A stretch of DNA of 43,511 nucleotides from CAYRFQ01 sp964423615 (GCA_964423615.1 CAYRFQ010000062.1:1-43511), one strand, 5' to 3'. Positions 8,503 to 18,308 are shown, counted from the first letter of the stretch. Numbers and translations are program-made. The notes: generated from the sequence alone by a model not told the origin.

Positions 8503-11500
8503 ATGAACGAACAACAATTGGCAAAGAACTTGTCAGAAGAAGACCATCGGATGTTGGATTCGCTTCTGGTGTCTTTCGATCAGGCATGGACTGAGAAGTT
8601 GTTGCAAGAACGGGTGGACGCGTTGCCTCCAACGGGGAGTCCAGTGCGGATGGCGGCGTTGATTGAGTTAATCAAGATCGATATCGAACGACAGTGGCAG
8701 CGAGGAAACCAGATCCCAGTCGAAGAGTATCTCACCCGATACCCTGAACTCGTTACTCCCGAAACAGTGCCAACCAGTTTGATCCAAGCCGAGTACGAAG
8801 TGCGATGCCAGTTTGGCGCCGCTCTGCAACTGGAGGAACTGTGCCAACGGTTTCCAGCCCACGCCTCAGAACTCGAACAACTCGTCGCTGACTCTCAAGC
8901 GAAGACACATCGACAAAACCCGAACGATTCTGTCGGCAGTGTTGCTTTCACTCAAGTCGGCCAGTATCGGATTCAGGAGAAGATCGGTCAGGGGGGAATG
9001 GGCATCGTATATCGTGCTCACGACTCGGACTTTCACCGAACACTTGCCATCAAGTTTCTCAAGCCCAATCCACAAGAGTATCCCGAGTTAGTCCGGCGAT
9101 TTCAGGCCGAAGCTGAGATTATGGGGCGGTTGCAGCACCCCGGCATTCCTCCCGTTCATGACCGCGGCGAACTGGAAGATAGCCGGCCGTACTTCACCAT
9201 GAAGTTGATTCAGGGCAAGACCCTCACGAGTCTGCTCCAAGAACAACCGGCTGGGGAAAATCCACGCACCCAACTGTTGGGGGTCTTCGAACAAGTTTGC
9301 CAAACTTTGGCGTATGCCCACTCCCAAGGAATCATCCACCGGGACCTGAAGCCGGCGAACATCATGGTCGGCGCGTTCGGCGAAGTCCAGGTCATGGACT
9401 GGGGACTGGTCAAGGATATCGGGAAGACCCGACACTCCACCGACCAAGAAACGGCTCCACCCAACGAATCGAATCTCCAAAACACAGACACTGAGAGCCA
9501 GCTCCAAGAGGATGAGACAGCGCTTATCGAGAGCCAATCTCCAGCCTCTGGTTTCCACCCCCACACGGCGTTGGGACAGAAGCTTGGGACGCCTGGATAT
9601 ATGCCGCCGGAACAGGCTCGGGGTGAGATTGATCGACTCGACGAACGCAGCGATGTGTTCTCGCTCGGGGCCATTTTATGCGTCATCTTGACGGACAAGC
9701 CACCTTTCACTGGGAACAATCTCGAGTCCCTGTTCCAACAAACGGTGGAAGGAAACTTGGAAAGTGCCTTCTCTCGGCTGGACGCTTGCAGGGCAGATCC
9801 GGAACTCGTTCGGCTGGCCAAATCCTGTCTTTCGCCTCAGCCCGATAACCGTCCGGACAATGCCGGTGTTGTGGCAGACGCTGTCGAGACATACCAAACT
9901 CACGTCCAACAGCGACTCCGCCAGGCCGAATCAGACAAAGCCGCCGCCGAAGTCCAGGTCGAGGAAGAACGAAAACGACGCGTCGTCGAAGAAGCTCGAG
10001 CGGAGGAGGAACGAAGACGACGCGAAGCCGAAGAAGCGCGAGTGCTCGCCGAACGGCGGCGACGTCGCGCCTCGGTCCTGTTAATGGCAGCCGTGTTGGT
10101 GTTCGTGCTGGGAGCCGGTGGGATAGTTGGTTGGTTTTGGAACGCCGAAACCGTTCGGGCCGCCAAAGCTGCGTACGACCGTGAGTTGGCCGAACAGCAG
10201 ATTCGTGAGGCGTTGCTGCAGGCGAATGAGACGAGCGAAAAACTCCATTCGAAATTGAACAGGAAAGGCGGAGTGTTCCAACTGTTGGATCAACCTGGCG
10301 CGTGGCAAAATTTACTTCAGACGACCCGCGCAGCGTTGACCCGCGCCCAAGATCTGGAAAATGGAGCGCCCGGCGAAATCGATCCAGACCTGCACGACCA
10401 AATCAAATCCCTTGGCCAAAAACTCCGACAAGACGAAACCGAGTACACCCTCGCCAAACGCCTTGACCATGTTCGGAAGGAAAGAGCTTTTATCGACATT
10501 GGGAACGACATTGCAACGGGCAGCCAGGCACTTGACCTTTATTCGAAGAATTACTCGAAAGCCTTCGCTTCGGCAGGGTTGCTTCTGCAACAGGAAAGCG
10601 TGGAAACACTGGCTCGCAAGATCCGTAACTTTGCGATTCGAGAGCAACTGCTAGCTGCATTGGATGATTGGGCTGGCTATTCATTGAACATGCCGAAAAC
10701 CAACGAAAAACTTCAGCAACGCTTGATGAAACTGGCACGTACTATCGATCCTCATCCCGTACGCGATACAATTCGTAATCCGAAACTGTGGAACAACCCC
10801 CAAGATCTGAAACGATTCGCCGAGGACATTCTCCAAAAGGAAGCTGAGCTGGAGCAGATTTCACCGCAGATGTTCAGCCAGCTTGGGGCTCGTCTCTCTG
10901 CCGACATTGCGGAGGCTTGGATGCGTGAAGGGCAACATCGCTATCCCAACGATTTCTGGATCAACTGGGAACTCGGGAAAAAACTTCACTATCACCGGCA
11001 ATCACCAGAAGCCCTCACCTACTATCAGGTCGCCCTCGCCATCCGTCCCAACAGTTCTGCTATTTATACCGACCTTGGTGAAGCCCTATGGATGTTGAAT
11101 CGACGAGTTGACGCCGAGAAGGCGTTCCGCAAAGCCCAGCAACTCGACCCTAAATACGCCGTTTCTTGGATGGGTCTAGGAAGGTTGTATCGGAAACGTG
11201 GACTGCACGAGAAGGCGTTTCAGTGCTTTAAAAAGGCCACACAGCTGAACGCGAAGTATCCATTTGCTTGGAATGCTCTGGGAGTTGTCACACTCGAGAA
11301 CAAGAAAAAATCCAATGAGGCTATCAAGTACTTCAAGAGTGCTCTCGGGCTCGCCCCTGGTTTTTACGAGGCTCGAGTCAATCTAGGAGATGCCCTGGTC
11401 GACACAGGTCAATTCGAAGAAGGAGTCGCTGAGTTAAATAAAGCCATTCGACGCTACCCCAACTTATCCCCAGCGTACATCTCGCTTGGCTTGGTGTTGA

Positions 11501-13203
11501 GGAAGGCCAAGAAATACGATCGGGCAATTCGTGTTTTGCAGCAGGCTATCAAAGCTGAGCCGAAGAATTCCAGAGCGCATTACAGTCTTGGTGTGATTTA
11601 CAAAGACCGGAATCAACTCTCCCAAGCCATTGCTGCTTACCGGAAGGCTATTGCTTACGATCCGAGCGACTTCAGGGCGTGGAACAACCTCGCTAACCAC
11701 CTCGCAGACCAAGGAGATTTTGAAGAAGCCATCAAAGCCTACCGAAAAGCCGTCGAATTGAAGCCCGAAAATGATCAATTTTGGAACAACCTTGGGAACA
11801 CCCTTTTGGAAAGCCAAAATGTCGAAGGAGCCATAGTGGCCTACAAGAGAGCCGTCAAGCTCAACTCACAATCCGAAGACGCTTGGTACGGCGTAGGAAA
11901 CTCGCTTCTCTTCAAGAAAGACTACAAGGAAGCCATCGAAGCTTACGACAGAGCTATTGAGTCCAATGCCAAGTATGACAGAGCGTGGGCCAACAAGGGA
12001 GTCTCGCTCTGGTATCTCAGCAAGTACGAACAGGCAGTGCCTTGTTTCGAGAAGGCCATTCGTGAAAACCTACAGAACGCCGTTGCCCACCATGGGCTTG
12101 CAACCGCTTTGATCGACCACGGTAAATTTCCCCAAGCCTTAGAGGCTAACCAACGAGCGTTGAAGCGGTTTCCCTCAGGTCATCAAATCCATTCGTCATT
12201 CCAGGCGCAGAGGAAAGAGATCCAGGCGCTGCTCGCTCTCGACAAACGACTGCAACAAATCCTCCGACGAAATGACATGAATCTCATCGTTTGTGGTGCG
12301 AGCCGAGTAGGTTTGTTCGCATCCCCAATGGGACCGAGCCTGTTATTCGTTTCGGCCTCACCGACCAACCGACCGGCAGATAACCTCACCATGAATGAAG
12401 CATTGGCTTTGGCCAGTCTGTGCTTGAGGAATAAACACTGGTACCGTGACGCCGTAGCGTTTTACGAGGTTGCTTTTGCCCAACAGCCCAAACTTGCCGA
12501 AGGTCGCCCTCGGCACTTTGCATATGAGGCTGCCAGCGCTGCGCTCAAAGCCGCTTGGGGTAACGGACACCGCGCCAATGACCTCACTGCGAGTGAAAAG
12601 GAGGCCTTACGCCAACAGGCCTACCGCTGGCTCAACCTCGAAATCTCCAGTCACCCAACGTTGATCGAACGCAATCCGCTTTGGGCTCAAGACGTCGAGA
12701 AGGACACCGAGATGTTCCGGACCGATCCAACACTCAACTTTGTCAAGGCTCCGAAGCACCTTGCCAAACTGCCGAAGGCGGAACAAGAGGCGTGGCGAGG
12801 TTTATGGAGCAAGCTGGAGACAATTCGAGAACAAGCCCGCCGAAGTTACACCGAAGTGAAGTTCCAAGGTCATGTTTCCAAAATGCAGCAACAACGCATA
12901 CATCCATGGAACATGATGGCAGGCAAAACCTATTCTGTGGAAATGCAAAGCAAACAGTTCACTCCCTTCCTGCGACTGGAAGATACCGAAGGCAAGAAAC
13001 TGAGCGAACTTGTTCACCTTTTCAGATATGGTAAGAATTCCCGGTTGATCTTCTCCCCCAAGAAAGATGGCGTGTATCACGTCGTTGCTACTTCCATTCG
13101 GCGTCAAGGGCAAGGCAACTACACGCTCTTAATCCGCGAATTTCCCGAGCGTTCGCAGTGCCCGGATCACTCACCAACTGCTCCCAAACAAAGAAAGCAA
13201 TGA
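8503..13203 (+). CDS. Ser/Thr protein kinase with transmembrane segment, TPR array and PPC-like C-terminus
   Basis: 1566 residues. The N-terminal ~140 residues match the helical region that precedes many planctomycete kinases. The kinase domain spans about 150-470: glycine loop GQGGMG (~162), Lys in AIKFLK (~184), HRDLKPAN with Asp ~281, DWG instead of DFG (~299), and GTPGYMPPEQ in the activation segment. A charged coiled coil (~475-520) leads to one transmembrane helix (~525-547). About a dozen TPR-like units follow (roughly 800-1240). The end (~1470-1560) resembles a bacterial pre-peptidase C-terminal domain. It probably senses or scaffolds from the membrane and phosphorylates cytoplasmic targets. 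ATG 8503 has GAGG about 8 bases upstream. Monocistronic. Confidence 0.93.
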   Translation: MNEQQLAKNLSEEDHRMLDSLLVSFDQAWTEKLLQERVDALPPTGSPVRMAALIELIKIDIERQWQRGNQIPVEEYLTRYPELVTPETVPTSLIQAEYEVRCQFGAALQLEELCQRFPAHASELEQLVADSQAKTHRQNPNDSVGSVAFTQVGQYRIQEKIGQGGMGIVYRAHDSDFHRTLAIKFLKPNPQEYPELVRRFQAEAEIMGRLQHPGIPPVHDRGELEDSRPYFTMKLIQGKTLTSLLQEQPAGENPRTQLLGVFEQVCQTLAYAHSQGIIHRDLKPANIMVGAFGEVQVMDWGLVKDIGKTRHSTDQETAPPNESNLQNTDTESQLQEDETALIESQSPASGFHPHTALGQKLGTPGYMPPEQARGEIDRLDERSDVFSLGAILCVILTDKPPFTGNNLESLFQQTVEGNLESAFSRLDACRADPELVRLAKSCLSPQPDNRPDNAGVVADAVETYQTHVQQRLRQAESDKAAAEVQVEEERKRRVVEEARAEEERRRREAEEARVLAERRRRRASVLLMAAVLVFVLGAGGIVGWFWNAETVRAAKAAYDRELAEQQIREALLQANETSEKLHSKLNRKGGVFQLLDQPGAWQNLLQTTRAALTRAQDLENGAPGEIDPDLHDQIKSLGQKLRQDETEYTLAKRLDHVRKERAFIDIGNDIATGSQALDLYSKNYSKAFASAGLLLQQESVETLARKIRNFAIREQLLAALDDWAGYSLNMPKTNEKLQQRLMKLARTIDPHPVRDTIRNPKLWNNPQDLKRFAEDILQKEAELEQISPQMFSQLGARLSADIAEAWMREGQHRYPNDFWINWELGKKLHYHRQSPEALTYYQVALAIRPNSSAIYTDLGEALWMLNRRVDAEKAFRKAQQLDPKYAVSWMGLGRLYRKRGLHEKAFQCFKKATQLNAKYPFAWNALGVVTLENKKKSNEAIKYFKSALGLAPGFYEARVNLGDALVDTGQFEEGVAELNKAIRRYPNLSPAYISLGLVLRKAKKYDRAIRVLQQAIKAEPKNSRAHYSLGVIYKDRNQLSQAIAAYRKAIAYDPSDFRAWNNLANHLADQGDFEEAIKAYRKAVELKPENDQFWNNLGNTLLESQNVEGAIVAYKRAVKLNSQSEDAWYGVGNSLLFKKDYKEAIEAYDRAIESNAKYDRAWANKGVSLWYLSKYEQAVPCFEKAIRENLQNAVAHHGLATALIDHGKFPQALEANQRALKRFPSGHQIHSSFQAQRKEIQALLALDKRLQQILRRNDMNLIVCGASRVGLFASPMGPSLLFVSASPTNRPADNLTMNEALALASLCLRNKHWYRDAVAFYEVAFAQQPKLAEGRPRHFAYEAASAALKAAWGNGHRANDLTASEKEALRQQAYRWLNLEISSHPTLIERNPLWAQDVEKDTEMFRTDPTLNFVKAPKHLAKLPKAEQEAWRGLWSKLETIREQARRSYTEVKFQGHVSKMQQQRIHPWNMMAGKTYSVEMQSKQFTPFLRLEDTEGKKLSELVHLFRYGKNSRLIFSPKKDGVYHVVATSIRRQGQGNYTLLIREFPERSQCPDHSPTAPKQRKQ

Positions 13204-13839
13204 TTCTGATCGCCGGTCGGATTTCTTGAATCCAGTCCGATTTCCCTACTCAACTTCAGCGGGGTGATCGACCGGTAAAGCAAGAAAGTCATCACAGCCA
13301 CTTTTCCGGTCGGCCTTTCACAGCTCAAGCCAGGCGAGAGTGAGTGACGATTCGGACCCCGCAACCGACAGTATCTAAGAGAATCGAGACCAGTGCCGTT
13401 GTGACAACGCTTATGAGAACTCTCTTCCTAAGCTGGCTCCACGGAGGCGTTGTCATCAAGTCCTCGTCTATCGGTTGAAACTATCACTTTTTTGGCATTT
13501 CTAACGATTGTGTGACAAAACCGACAAAGTCGGCGAAAACTGCTTTGGCTGTCTTCAACCGAGATTGTGTTGGGTTAAAAAGACCTTTCAGCAATAGACT
13601 GAGGTGGTTATTGCTCTGTCACGATGGTCCATATCTTTCCAACAACTCCAGCGAATCCAAAACAAACTGTGACTGGTTATCGACGGTGGAGTTTCAACCA
13701 AGCACTTACTCAAGCAGAACGGCGAGTGTACTTAAATAGATAGATATTGCCTCCTTCCTCGCTTATATGACTTTCCGTGTAACTGTTCTAATGAACCTCA
13801 ACACTCCCGAAGTGGGGCAAGTACTGAGGTGTAGAACAT
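13204..13839. other. Non-coding spacer with a dispersed repeat and small palindromes
   Basis: No gene supported. It holds copy 2 of the 24-base repeat (13252-13275), a 13-base palindrome CGTTGTGACAACG at 13397-13409, and short inverted repeats near 13520 and 13590. A 75-codon frame at 13512-13739 has no ribosome binding site or family signal. Confidence 0.5.
13252..13275 (+). repeat. Dispersed 24-base repeat, copy 2
   Basis: Matches 4942-4965 at 22 of 24 positions (AACTTCAGCGG....ATCGACCGG). It lies 49 bases after the kinase stop codon. Confidence 0.45.
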
Positions 13840-14154
13840 ATGAACAGAGACAAACGCGGTTATTGGTACAAATCCTATCGCGAAGGAGACAAGGTTCATC
13901 GCCAATACCTCGGCAAGGGCGAGCGTGCTGAGGCGATGGGCTTGATCGAAGCCCTCGAACGGGAGAAACATGAAGAAGGGGCCTGGATGGCGAAAGAGGA
14001 AATGGCCGAGTTGGCTGAACTCGACTCGGAACTCAAAACAGTGGCCGAAGCCATTGAGTTACTGGTTCATGCTGCAATGTTGGCCGCTGGGTATCATCGA
14101 CACAACCGAGGAGAATGGAGAAAGCAACGTGTCCGAAACAATTCCAACGGCTGA
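13840..14154 (+). CDS. Conserved small protein, first gene of an uncharacterised two-gene cassette
   Basis: 104 residues. The N-terminus RGYWYKSYREGDKVHRQYLGKG is a short beta-rich motif of the kind seen next to integrase or transposase genes. A predicted coiled coil (about 35-75) and a basic tail ending YHRHNRGEWRKQRVR follow. I recall this architecture (RGYWYRS..., ...GYHRHNRGEWRKRR) as a recurrent, unnamed family in planctomycetes and other soil bacteria, usually followed by a partner like the next gene. Here the two overlap by 26 bases, so translational coupling is likely. Function unknown; the basic tail suggests nucleic-acid or membrane contact. Confidence 0.8.
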   Translation: MNRDKRGYWYKSYREGDKVHRQYLGKGERAEAMGLIEALEREKHEEGAWMAKEEMAELAELDSELKTVAEAIELLVHAAMLAAGYHRHNRGEWRKQRVRNNSNG

Positions 14155-14671
14155 GAAAAAACCGCTAGTGGGAAAGGAACTCAAGGTAATCATCACCAAG
14201 GCATGCGAGGGTGACAAGAGCGTCTTGCCTCAAATCCGGGAGATCTTCACGGACCCGGCGAAAGTCGAAGCTGTGGGTAACATCATTACCAAGGCCCAGA
14301 GCGCCATCATGGAAAGGTTCATCGGCAAAGACATCCTCCAGCGGGAAGCCATTATCCTCAAGATGGAGTCGTTGCGGGGAGCGTTGAACGGGACGAATGC
14401 CAATCCGCTGGAAGAATTGTTGGTGGAGCGAGTCCTTTCGTGTTGGCTCCATTTACACTTGTTGGAGTGGGCATTCGCTCAAAAAGAGGAGATATCGATC
14501 AAGCGCGCCGATTATTACGAGCAGATGATCGACCGAGCCCAGAAGCGATACCTTGCGGCCATCAAAACTCTGGCGAATGTTCGCCGGTTGGCGTTGCCTG
14601 TCTTGATCGGACAGCTCAACGTTGCCGAACAGCAAGTGAACGTATCAAAGCAACCGAGCGAACAAGCCTGA
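14129..14671 (+). CDS. Conserved hypothetical protein, second gene of the two-gene cassette
   Basis: 180 residues from GTG 14129, chosen because GGAGA sits about 7 bases upstream; the frame is open further upstream only because it overlaps the first gene. All helical by eye. Segments to note: LPQIREIFTDP (~33-43), then a block around NPLEELLVERVLSCWLHLHLLEWAFAQ (~92-118), and RAQKRYLAAIKTLANVRRL near residue 150. From memory this matches the usual partner of the preceding family: VERV..CWL...., QKRYLAALKTLATVR. No catalytic motif is visible. The pair may be domesticated or of mobile origin; this is inference. Confidence 0.8.
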   Translation: MSETIPTAEKKPLVGKELKVIITKACEGDKSVLPQIREIFTDPAKVEAVGNIITKAQSAIMERFIGKDILQREAIILKMESLRGALNGTNANPLEELLVERVLSCWLHLHLLEWAFAQKEEISIKRADYYEQMIDRAQKRYLAAIKTLANVRRLALPVLIGQLNVAEQQVNVSKQPSEQA

Positions 14672-14918
14672 GGCACTTGGATTGACAGAGTTGAGATGGA
14701 CACGTGGAACTGCCACAGTTGAATCGACATCCAAGTGGTGTCGATCCGGCGTCCGAGTTCTTGGACGACTTGAGGCTGGAACACAAGTAATCTTACCGGC
14801 TTAGTCCGCTCGAAATGTCTTCGAGCGGATACACAACGGCAGAAACCATTTCCTATTGTCAGACTTTCATTTCCCAGAGTGCCTGACCGCGCAGCCAGGC
14901 AAAATCAGATCCCAATGA

Positions 14919-15223
14919 GACACTTTAGCAACGCTGGTGGCGAAATTCGGATCGCTGTCACTTCGACCTGGGATTTTTTCGCGTTTCAAGCCCCCGGCCG
15001 ACTTGGTTTGGAGTGGTGTTGAGACGACAAAATCGTCCCGAGACAACCTCCAGTCCCTCAGAACGCCATGTTTTGAGGGGCAAAGGCGAATTTCAGCTCG
15101 CCTGTTCAAGTGGATTGCTGAATTCGACCAAAACAACAACCAGGCCCGCTGCCCAAACTTCCTGGCAGAAAACAACTTATGGCTGCAAAACGCGAATATC
15201 ACCACTACTGCTGCTAAAGTGTC
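14919..15223. repeat. Inverted repeat with GACACTTTAGCA ends
   Basis: Bases 14919-14930 (GACACTTTAGCA) are the exact reverse complement of 15212-15223. Pairing continues imperfectly inward for about 20 more bases (CTGGTGGCGAAATTCG versus GTAGTGGTGATATTCG). The 305-bp span has no intact ORF. A MITE or old IS is possible. Confidence 0.45.
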
Positions 15224-15249
15224 AAGAATCAGCAGCTTTGTCCGGTCTA

Positions 15250-15357
15250 ATATTACCTCGGCAAGATTAATTTGTCACACGAAATAGCCCGTAGAGGTTG
15301 GCAAAATAGGCCTTTTCGCAATTTTGTACGTGAGAATTAATCTTGCCGGGGTAATAT
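15250..15357. repeat. 108-bp stem-loop element, 23-bp arms
   Basis: Bases 15250-15272 and 15335-15357 are reverse complements except one position that would be a G-U pair in RNA (ATATTACCTCGGCAAGATTAATT and partner). The spacer is 62 bases. Compatible with a MITE or a structured transcript. Confidence 0.5.
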
Positions 15358-15430
15358 CTGCTTGCCGTTTTTTTCTTCCCCCCTACAAAAGAAGCAGCTG
15401 TTTCCGAACTCACACTGCTGAGATCCTGCC

Positions 15431-15727
15431 ATGGACGAACCGAACACCGGACAGCCGTTAGTTTTCCAAGCCCTCGAAGAACCACTCCTGCAAGTCCTCG
15501 ACGAAACACAGAACCCACCAGTCCAAAACGAAACCCTTCACTGGATGTCCTTCGTTCGAGTTGTCGTCTACTACTTCGTTGCCGGCATTGCCTCGGGAAG
15601 GCTGTTACTGACCCATCTGGCTCATGCCGACCCGGCTCGGAAACTGACAAAAAACCTTAACCTGAACGTTCGCAAAAATTTCGGCTCCAAAAACCGTGTT
15701 TTCCGAGGGTTTTACAATTGTAAATAA
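15431..15727 (+). pseudogene. Fragment resembling the N-terminus of an IS4-like transposase
   Basis: 98 codons. The segment LHWMSFVRVVVYYFVAGIASGRLLLTHL (about residues 37-64) resembles the start of IS4-type transposases, where a membrane-like helix is followed by SGRLLLT. The frame then leaves the family pattern (NLNLNVRKNFGSKN) and ends without any catalytic domain. It lies between two inverted-repeat elements, consistent with a decayed insertion. An alternative is a chance ORF. Confidence 0.4.
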
Positions 15728-15902
15728 TCGAATAGTAGGTATCCGCGCATTGTGGCGCTTGGACTTACGGCCAAAAATTACCTGCTATTCGATTATTTAC
15801 TTACAATTAACAGCATGTCCAGGGGCCCTTCCGACATGCGGTTAATTCAAAAAAAGGGCGTATTCTCCGGGATTTATGGCCCGAAAATCTGCGAACGTTC
15901 AG
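15662..15902. repeat. Nested inverted repeats, outer 13-bp and inner 22-bp arms
   Basis: The outer arms CTGAACGTTCGCA (15662-15674) and 15890-15902 are perfect reverse complements. The inner arms 15720-15741 and 15779-15800 (GTAAATAATCGAATAGTAGG and partner) match with one G-U-compatible difference and enclose a 37-base loop. No ORF in the interior. Confidence 0.5.
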
Positions 15903-16184
15903 TTTTTCAAGGGGCTGCTTTTTGGCTCGAGGCATCCAGTCCCATTTTGGCAACGGGGAATTGTCTCGTCGGCCAATTTTGTGGGAGACGGATTCGTACG
16001 GCTTTCGAAGAAAAGTCGTGATTCGAAGGTAGCGGCCCAAAGACAACGCTTACTTCAGCCTGTTGGGTACATTTCCGCAGGGACCAACCTTCCAAGGACT
16101 TTCCTCTTACCTGGTTTTCAAACATCGCATAGTATCAACGTCAGGATTTGAATTCTTTGTCTCCGTTCTCTCGCTCAAATTTGC

Positions 16185-18287
16185 ATGACTAACAAATCGG
16201 TTTACACCAGTCACCGGCATTCACTCTGGCTTGCCCTTATTGTTCTGATGGGCTTGTTGTTGCTCTGTGCACTTGCTCGAGCACAGTCAGGGCAAGAATC
16301 TTCATCGTCAACTCCGATCGTCACGCCTGAGGAGCGAAAACGACAAGCTGAGGAGATCATTCGTTTGACTCAGGCGATAGAGAAAGCCGACAAGCGCCTC
16401 AAAGAGATCGAAGAACAACTCTCCAATCCGGAAAAGAGTAACTACCTTCAGGCCAAAGAAAGCTACGTCCAAATCGACACCCAATACGATATTCTGCAGA
16501 CCAAGATCCAAACTCTCTTGGCAGAGAAAAAGAAGGGGTTGAAGAAGGATCAAGTCAAGGAACTCGAAGCCAACCAGAAAGCTCTGAAAGATTTGACGCC
16601 AAAGTGGGAAACGGCCAAGAAGGATTTCGACATTCGTTTTGCCGAGTATCGGACATTCCGTCAAGAGAAGGTCGCGCTACAGAAGGAACTCGCCAACCAT
16701 CGGCAACGTCTCGACGAGCTGGAAGGAAAGGCTCTTCCCGCACCCGAGGTCCAGACGCCCTCAGGCAAAGGCGAAACGCCACAGCCCGTTGCCAAAAATG
16801 GTCAGCCTCCCGACGAACAAAAACAGGAAGAAACGACACCGAAGCCACCGCTTCCGCCACACTTGGCCAACTTTCCAGGAGCCGACAAGGCCCGTGACAC
16901 TTTGGAGAAAACGGCTCCTAACGAAGATAAGACCAAGAGCGATTCGACCATCCTGGCGGCAGAGGCTAACCTCGAACAAAAACAACGCTTCGCCCAGGAA
17001 GCCAAGAAACGCTTCGACACGCTCAAGGAAGAACTCAAAACCCTGTCCACCAAGATTACTCTTGAAAAAGACCGAATCGCTACGACAGAAGCGGACATCA
17101 AACACCAACGAGATCTGTTGGACCGATACCAAAAGGACCTGAAGAACTCACCACCGCCGAAGAGAGCAGAAATCGAGGAGCATCGTGGGGAAGCCGAGGA
17201 CAAGCTCAAGGCGGCCAAGGAGCTCAAGACGAAAGCGCTTGCCACTCTTGACGAATTACAACGGGCCGAAAATCGATTGATGACCGAACTCAAAGCCGCT
17301 GAATTGCTGTTTCAAACGAAACAAGAAGCGGCCACCGAGGCCCAAAAACAACTCGATGACTTGCTCAACCCGTTTACTGTCCGCAACATTACCCGGTGGC
17401 TTTACGCTCACGGACCGAAGCTGCTGGCAATCGTCGTGGCCATGATCTTACTTCAACAGATCGTCAAGCTCGCCACGAGTCGATACGTTGCCATCGCTGC
17501 CAAGCGGTCTCACAAACAGACGAAGGACCGCGAGGGCCAAGACCGTGCCCAGACGTTGGCTGGGATCACCCGATACGTGAGTAGCCTCGTCATCGTCGTC
17601 GGCGGGGCATTGATGTTGATGGACGAGGTGGGTATCCCGATTGTTCCGCTTTTGGGGAGTGCCGCCGTTTTAGGTTTGGCGATAGCCTTCGGTGCTCAAC
17701 ACCTCATCCGAGACTATTTCGCTGGATTCATGATCCTCATGGAAGACCAGTACAGCGTCAACGACGTTGTGCAGATCGGCACGACTTCGGGTGTCGTCGA
17801 GCGAATCACTCTCCGCGTGACGGTCTTGCGGGACTTGGCTGGAGTGGCTCACTTCATCCCCCACGGGACGATCAAAGAAGTCAGCAACTTGACTCATAGT
17901 TGGTCACGAGCTTATTTCGAGATACCAGTCGACATCAAGGAAGACGTCGACAACGTAATGGGGTTACTCATCCGAGTGGCAAACGAATTAAGGAACGATG
18001 CGATCTTTGGGCCGTATATCACCGAATCTGTAGAAATGCTCGGGGTCGATGACTTTACCGACCGTGGTGTCCTCGTCAAATTCTACATGCGGACGCGACC
18101 ACTCAAGCAGTGGATGGTAAAGCGAGAATACCTTCGAAGAATCAAAAGGGCATTTGCCGATGAGGGCATCGAGATTCCGTTTCCGCATCGGATGCTCATT
18201 GCGAAAAACGAACAGAACGGCCCACATCCCGATGTGGTGGGCGGAAGCGAGAATTGGGGACAACCTATCACACAGTTAGGGGGATAA
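16185..18287 (+). CDS. MscS-family mechanosensitive channel with long periplasmic coiled-coil N-terminus
   Basis: 700 residues. Signal peptide at 1-33 (LWLALIVLMGLLLLCALARAQ). Two Lys/Glu-rich coiled-coil regions (~45-185 and ~255-395) flank a Pro-rich linker. Transmembrane segments lie at ~412-430, ~466-484 and the pore helix ~488-522 (LLGSAAVLGLAIAFGAQHLIRDYFAGF, the Gly/Ala packing pattern of MscS TM3). The beta domain (DVVQIG...GVVERITLRVTVLRD) and C-terminal alpha/beta domain (IPFPHRML) follow. MscS channels open on membrane tension and release solutes in osmotic downshock; the long coiled coil suggests a large MscK-like member. Weak ribosome binding site. A hairpin terminator follows at 18309-18341. 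Confidence 0.92.
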   Translation: MTNKSVYTSHRHSLWLALIVLMGLLLLCALARAQSGQESSSSTPIVTPEERKRQAEEIIRLTQAIEKADKRLKEIEEQLSNPEKSNYLQAKESYVQIDTQYDILQTKIQTLLAEKKKGLKKDQVKELEANQKALKDLTPKWETAKKDFDIRFAEYRTFRQEKVALQKELANHRQRLDELEGKALPAPEVQTPSGKGETPQPVAKNGQPPDEQKQEETTPKPPLPPHLANFPGADKARDTLEKTAPNEDKTKSDSTILAAEANLEQKQRFAQEAKKRFDTLKEELKTLSTKITLEKDRIATTEADIKHQRDLLDRYQKDLKNSPPPKRAEIEEHRGEAEDKLKAAKELKTKALATLDELQRAENRLMTELKAAELLFQTKQEAATEAQKQLDDLLNPFTVRNITRWLYAHGPKLLAIVVAMILLQQIVKLATSRYVAIAAKRSHKQTKDREGQDRAQTLAGITRYVSSLVIVVGGALMLMDEVGIPIVPLLGSAAVLGLAIAFGAQHLIRDYFAGFMILMEDQYSVNDVVQIGTTSGVVERITLRVTVLRDLAGVAHFIPHGTIKEVSNLTHSWSRAYFEIPVDIKEDVDNVMGLLIRVANELRNDAIFGPYITESVEMLGVDDFTDRGVLVKFYMRTRPLKQWMVKREYLRRIKRAFADEGIEIPFPHRMLIAKNEQNGPHPDVVGGSENWGQPITQLGG

Positions 18288-18308
18288 ATGAGTATCCGGT
18301 TTTTTCGT

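Larger units (their letters stand above)
14672..16184. other. 1.5-kb non-coding region rich in long inverted repeats
   Basis: Apart from the transposase-like fragment at 15431-15727, no gene is supported. At least three imperfect inverted repeats lie here: 14919-15223 (12-base perfect ends plus ~20 degenerate bases), 15250-15357 and 15662-15902. The composition suggests decayed mobile DNA. Confidence 0.55.

Noticed and set aside
8503..9450. DWG instead of DFG in the Ser/Thr kinase as a sign of pseudokinase
   Set aside because: The VMDWG motif is common in planctomycete kinases of this type as I recall, and all other catalytic residues are present.
13512..13739. 75-codon plus-strand ORF in the intergenic region after the kinase
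   Set aside because: No ribosome binding site, no hydrophobic or domain pattern; chance ORF.
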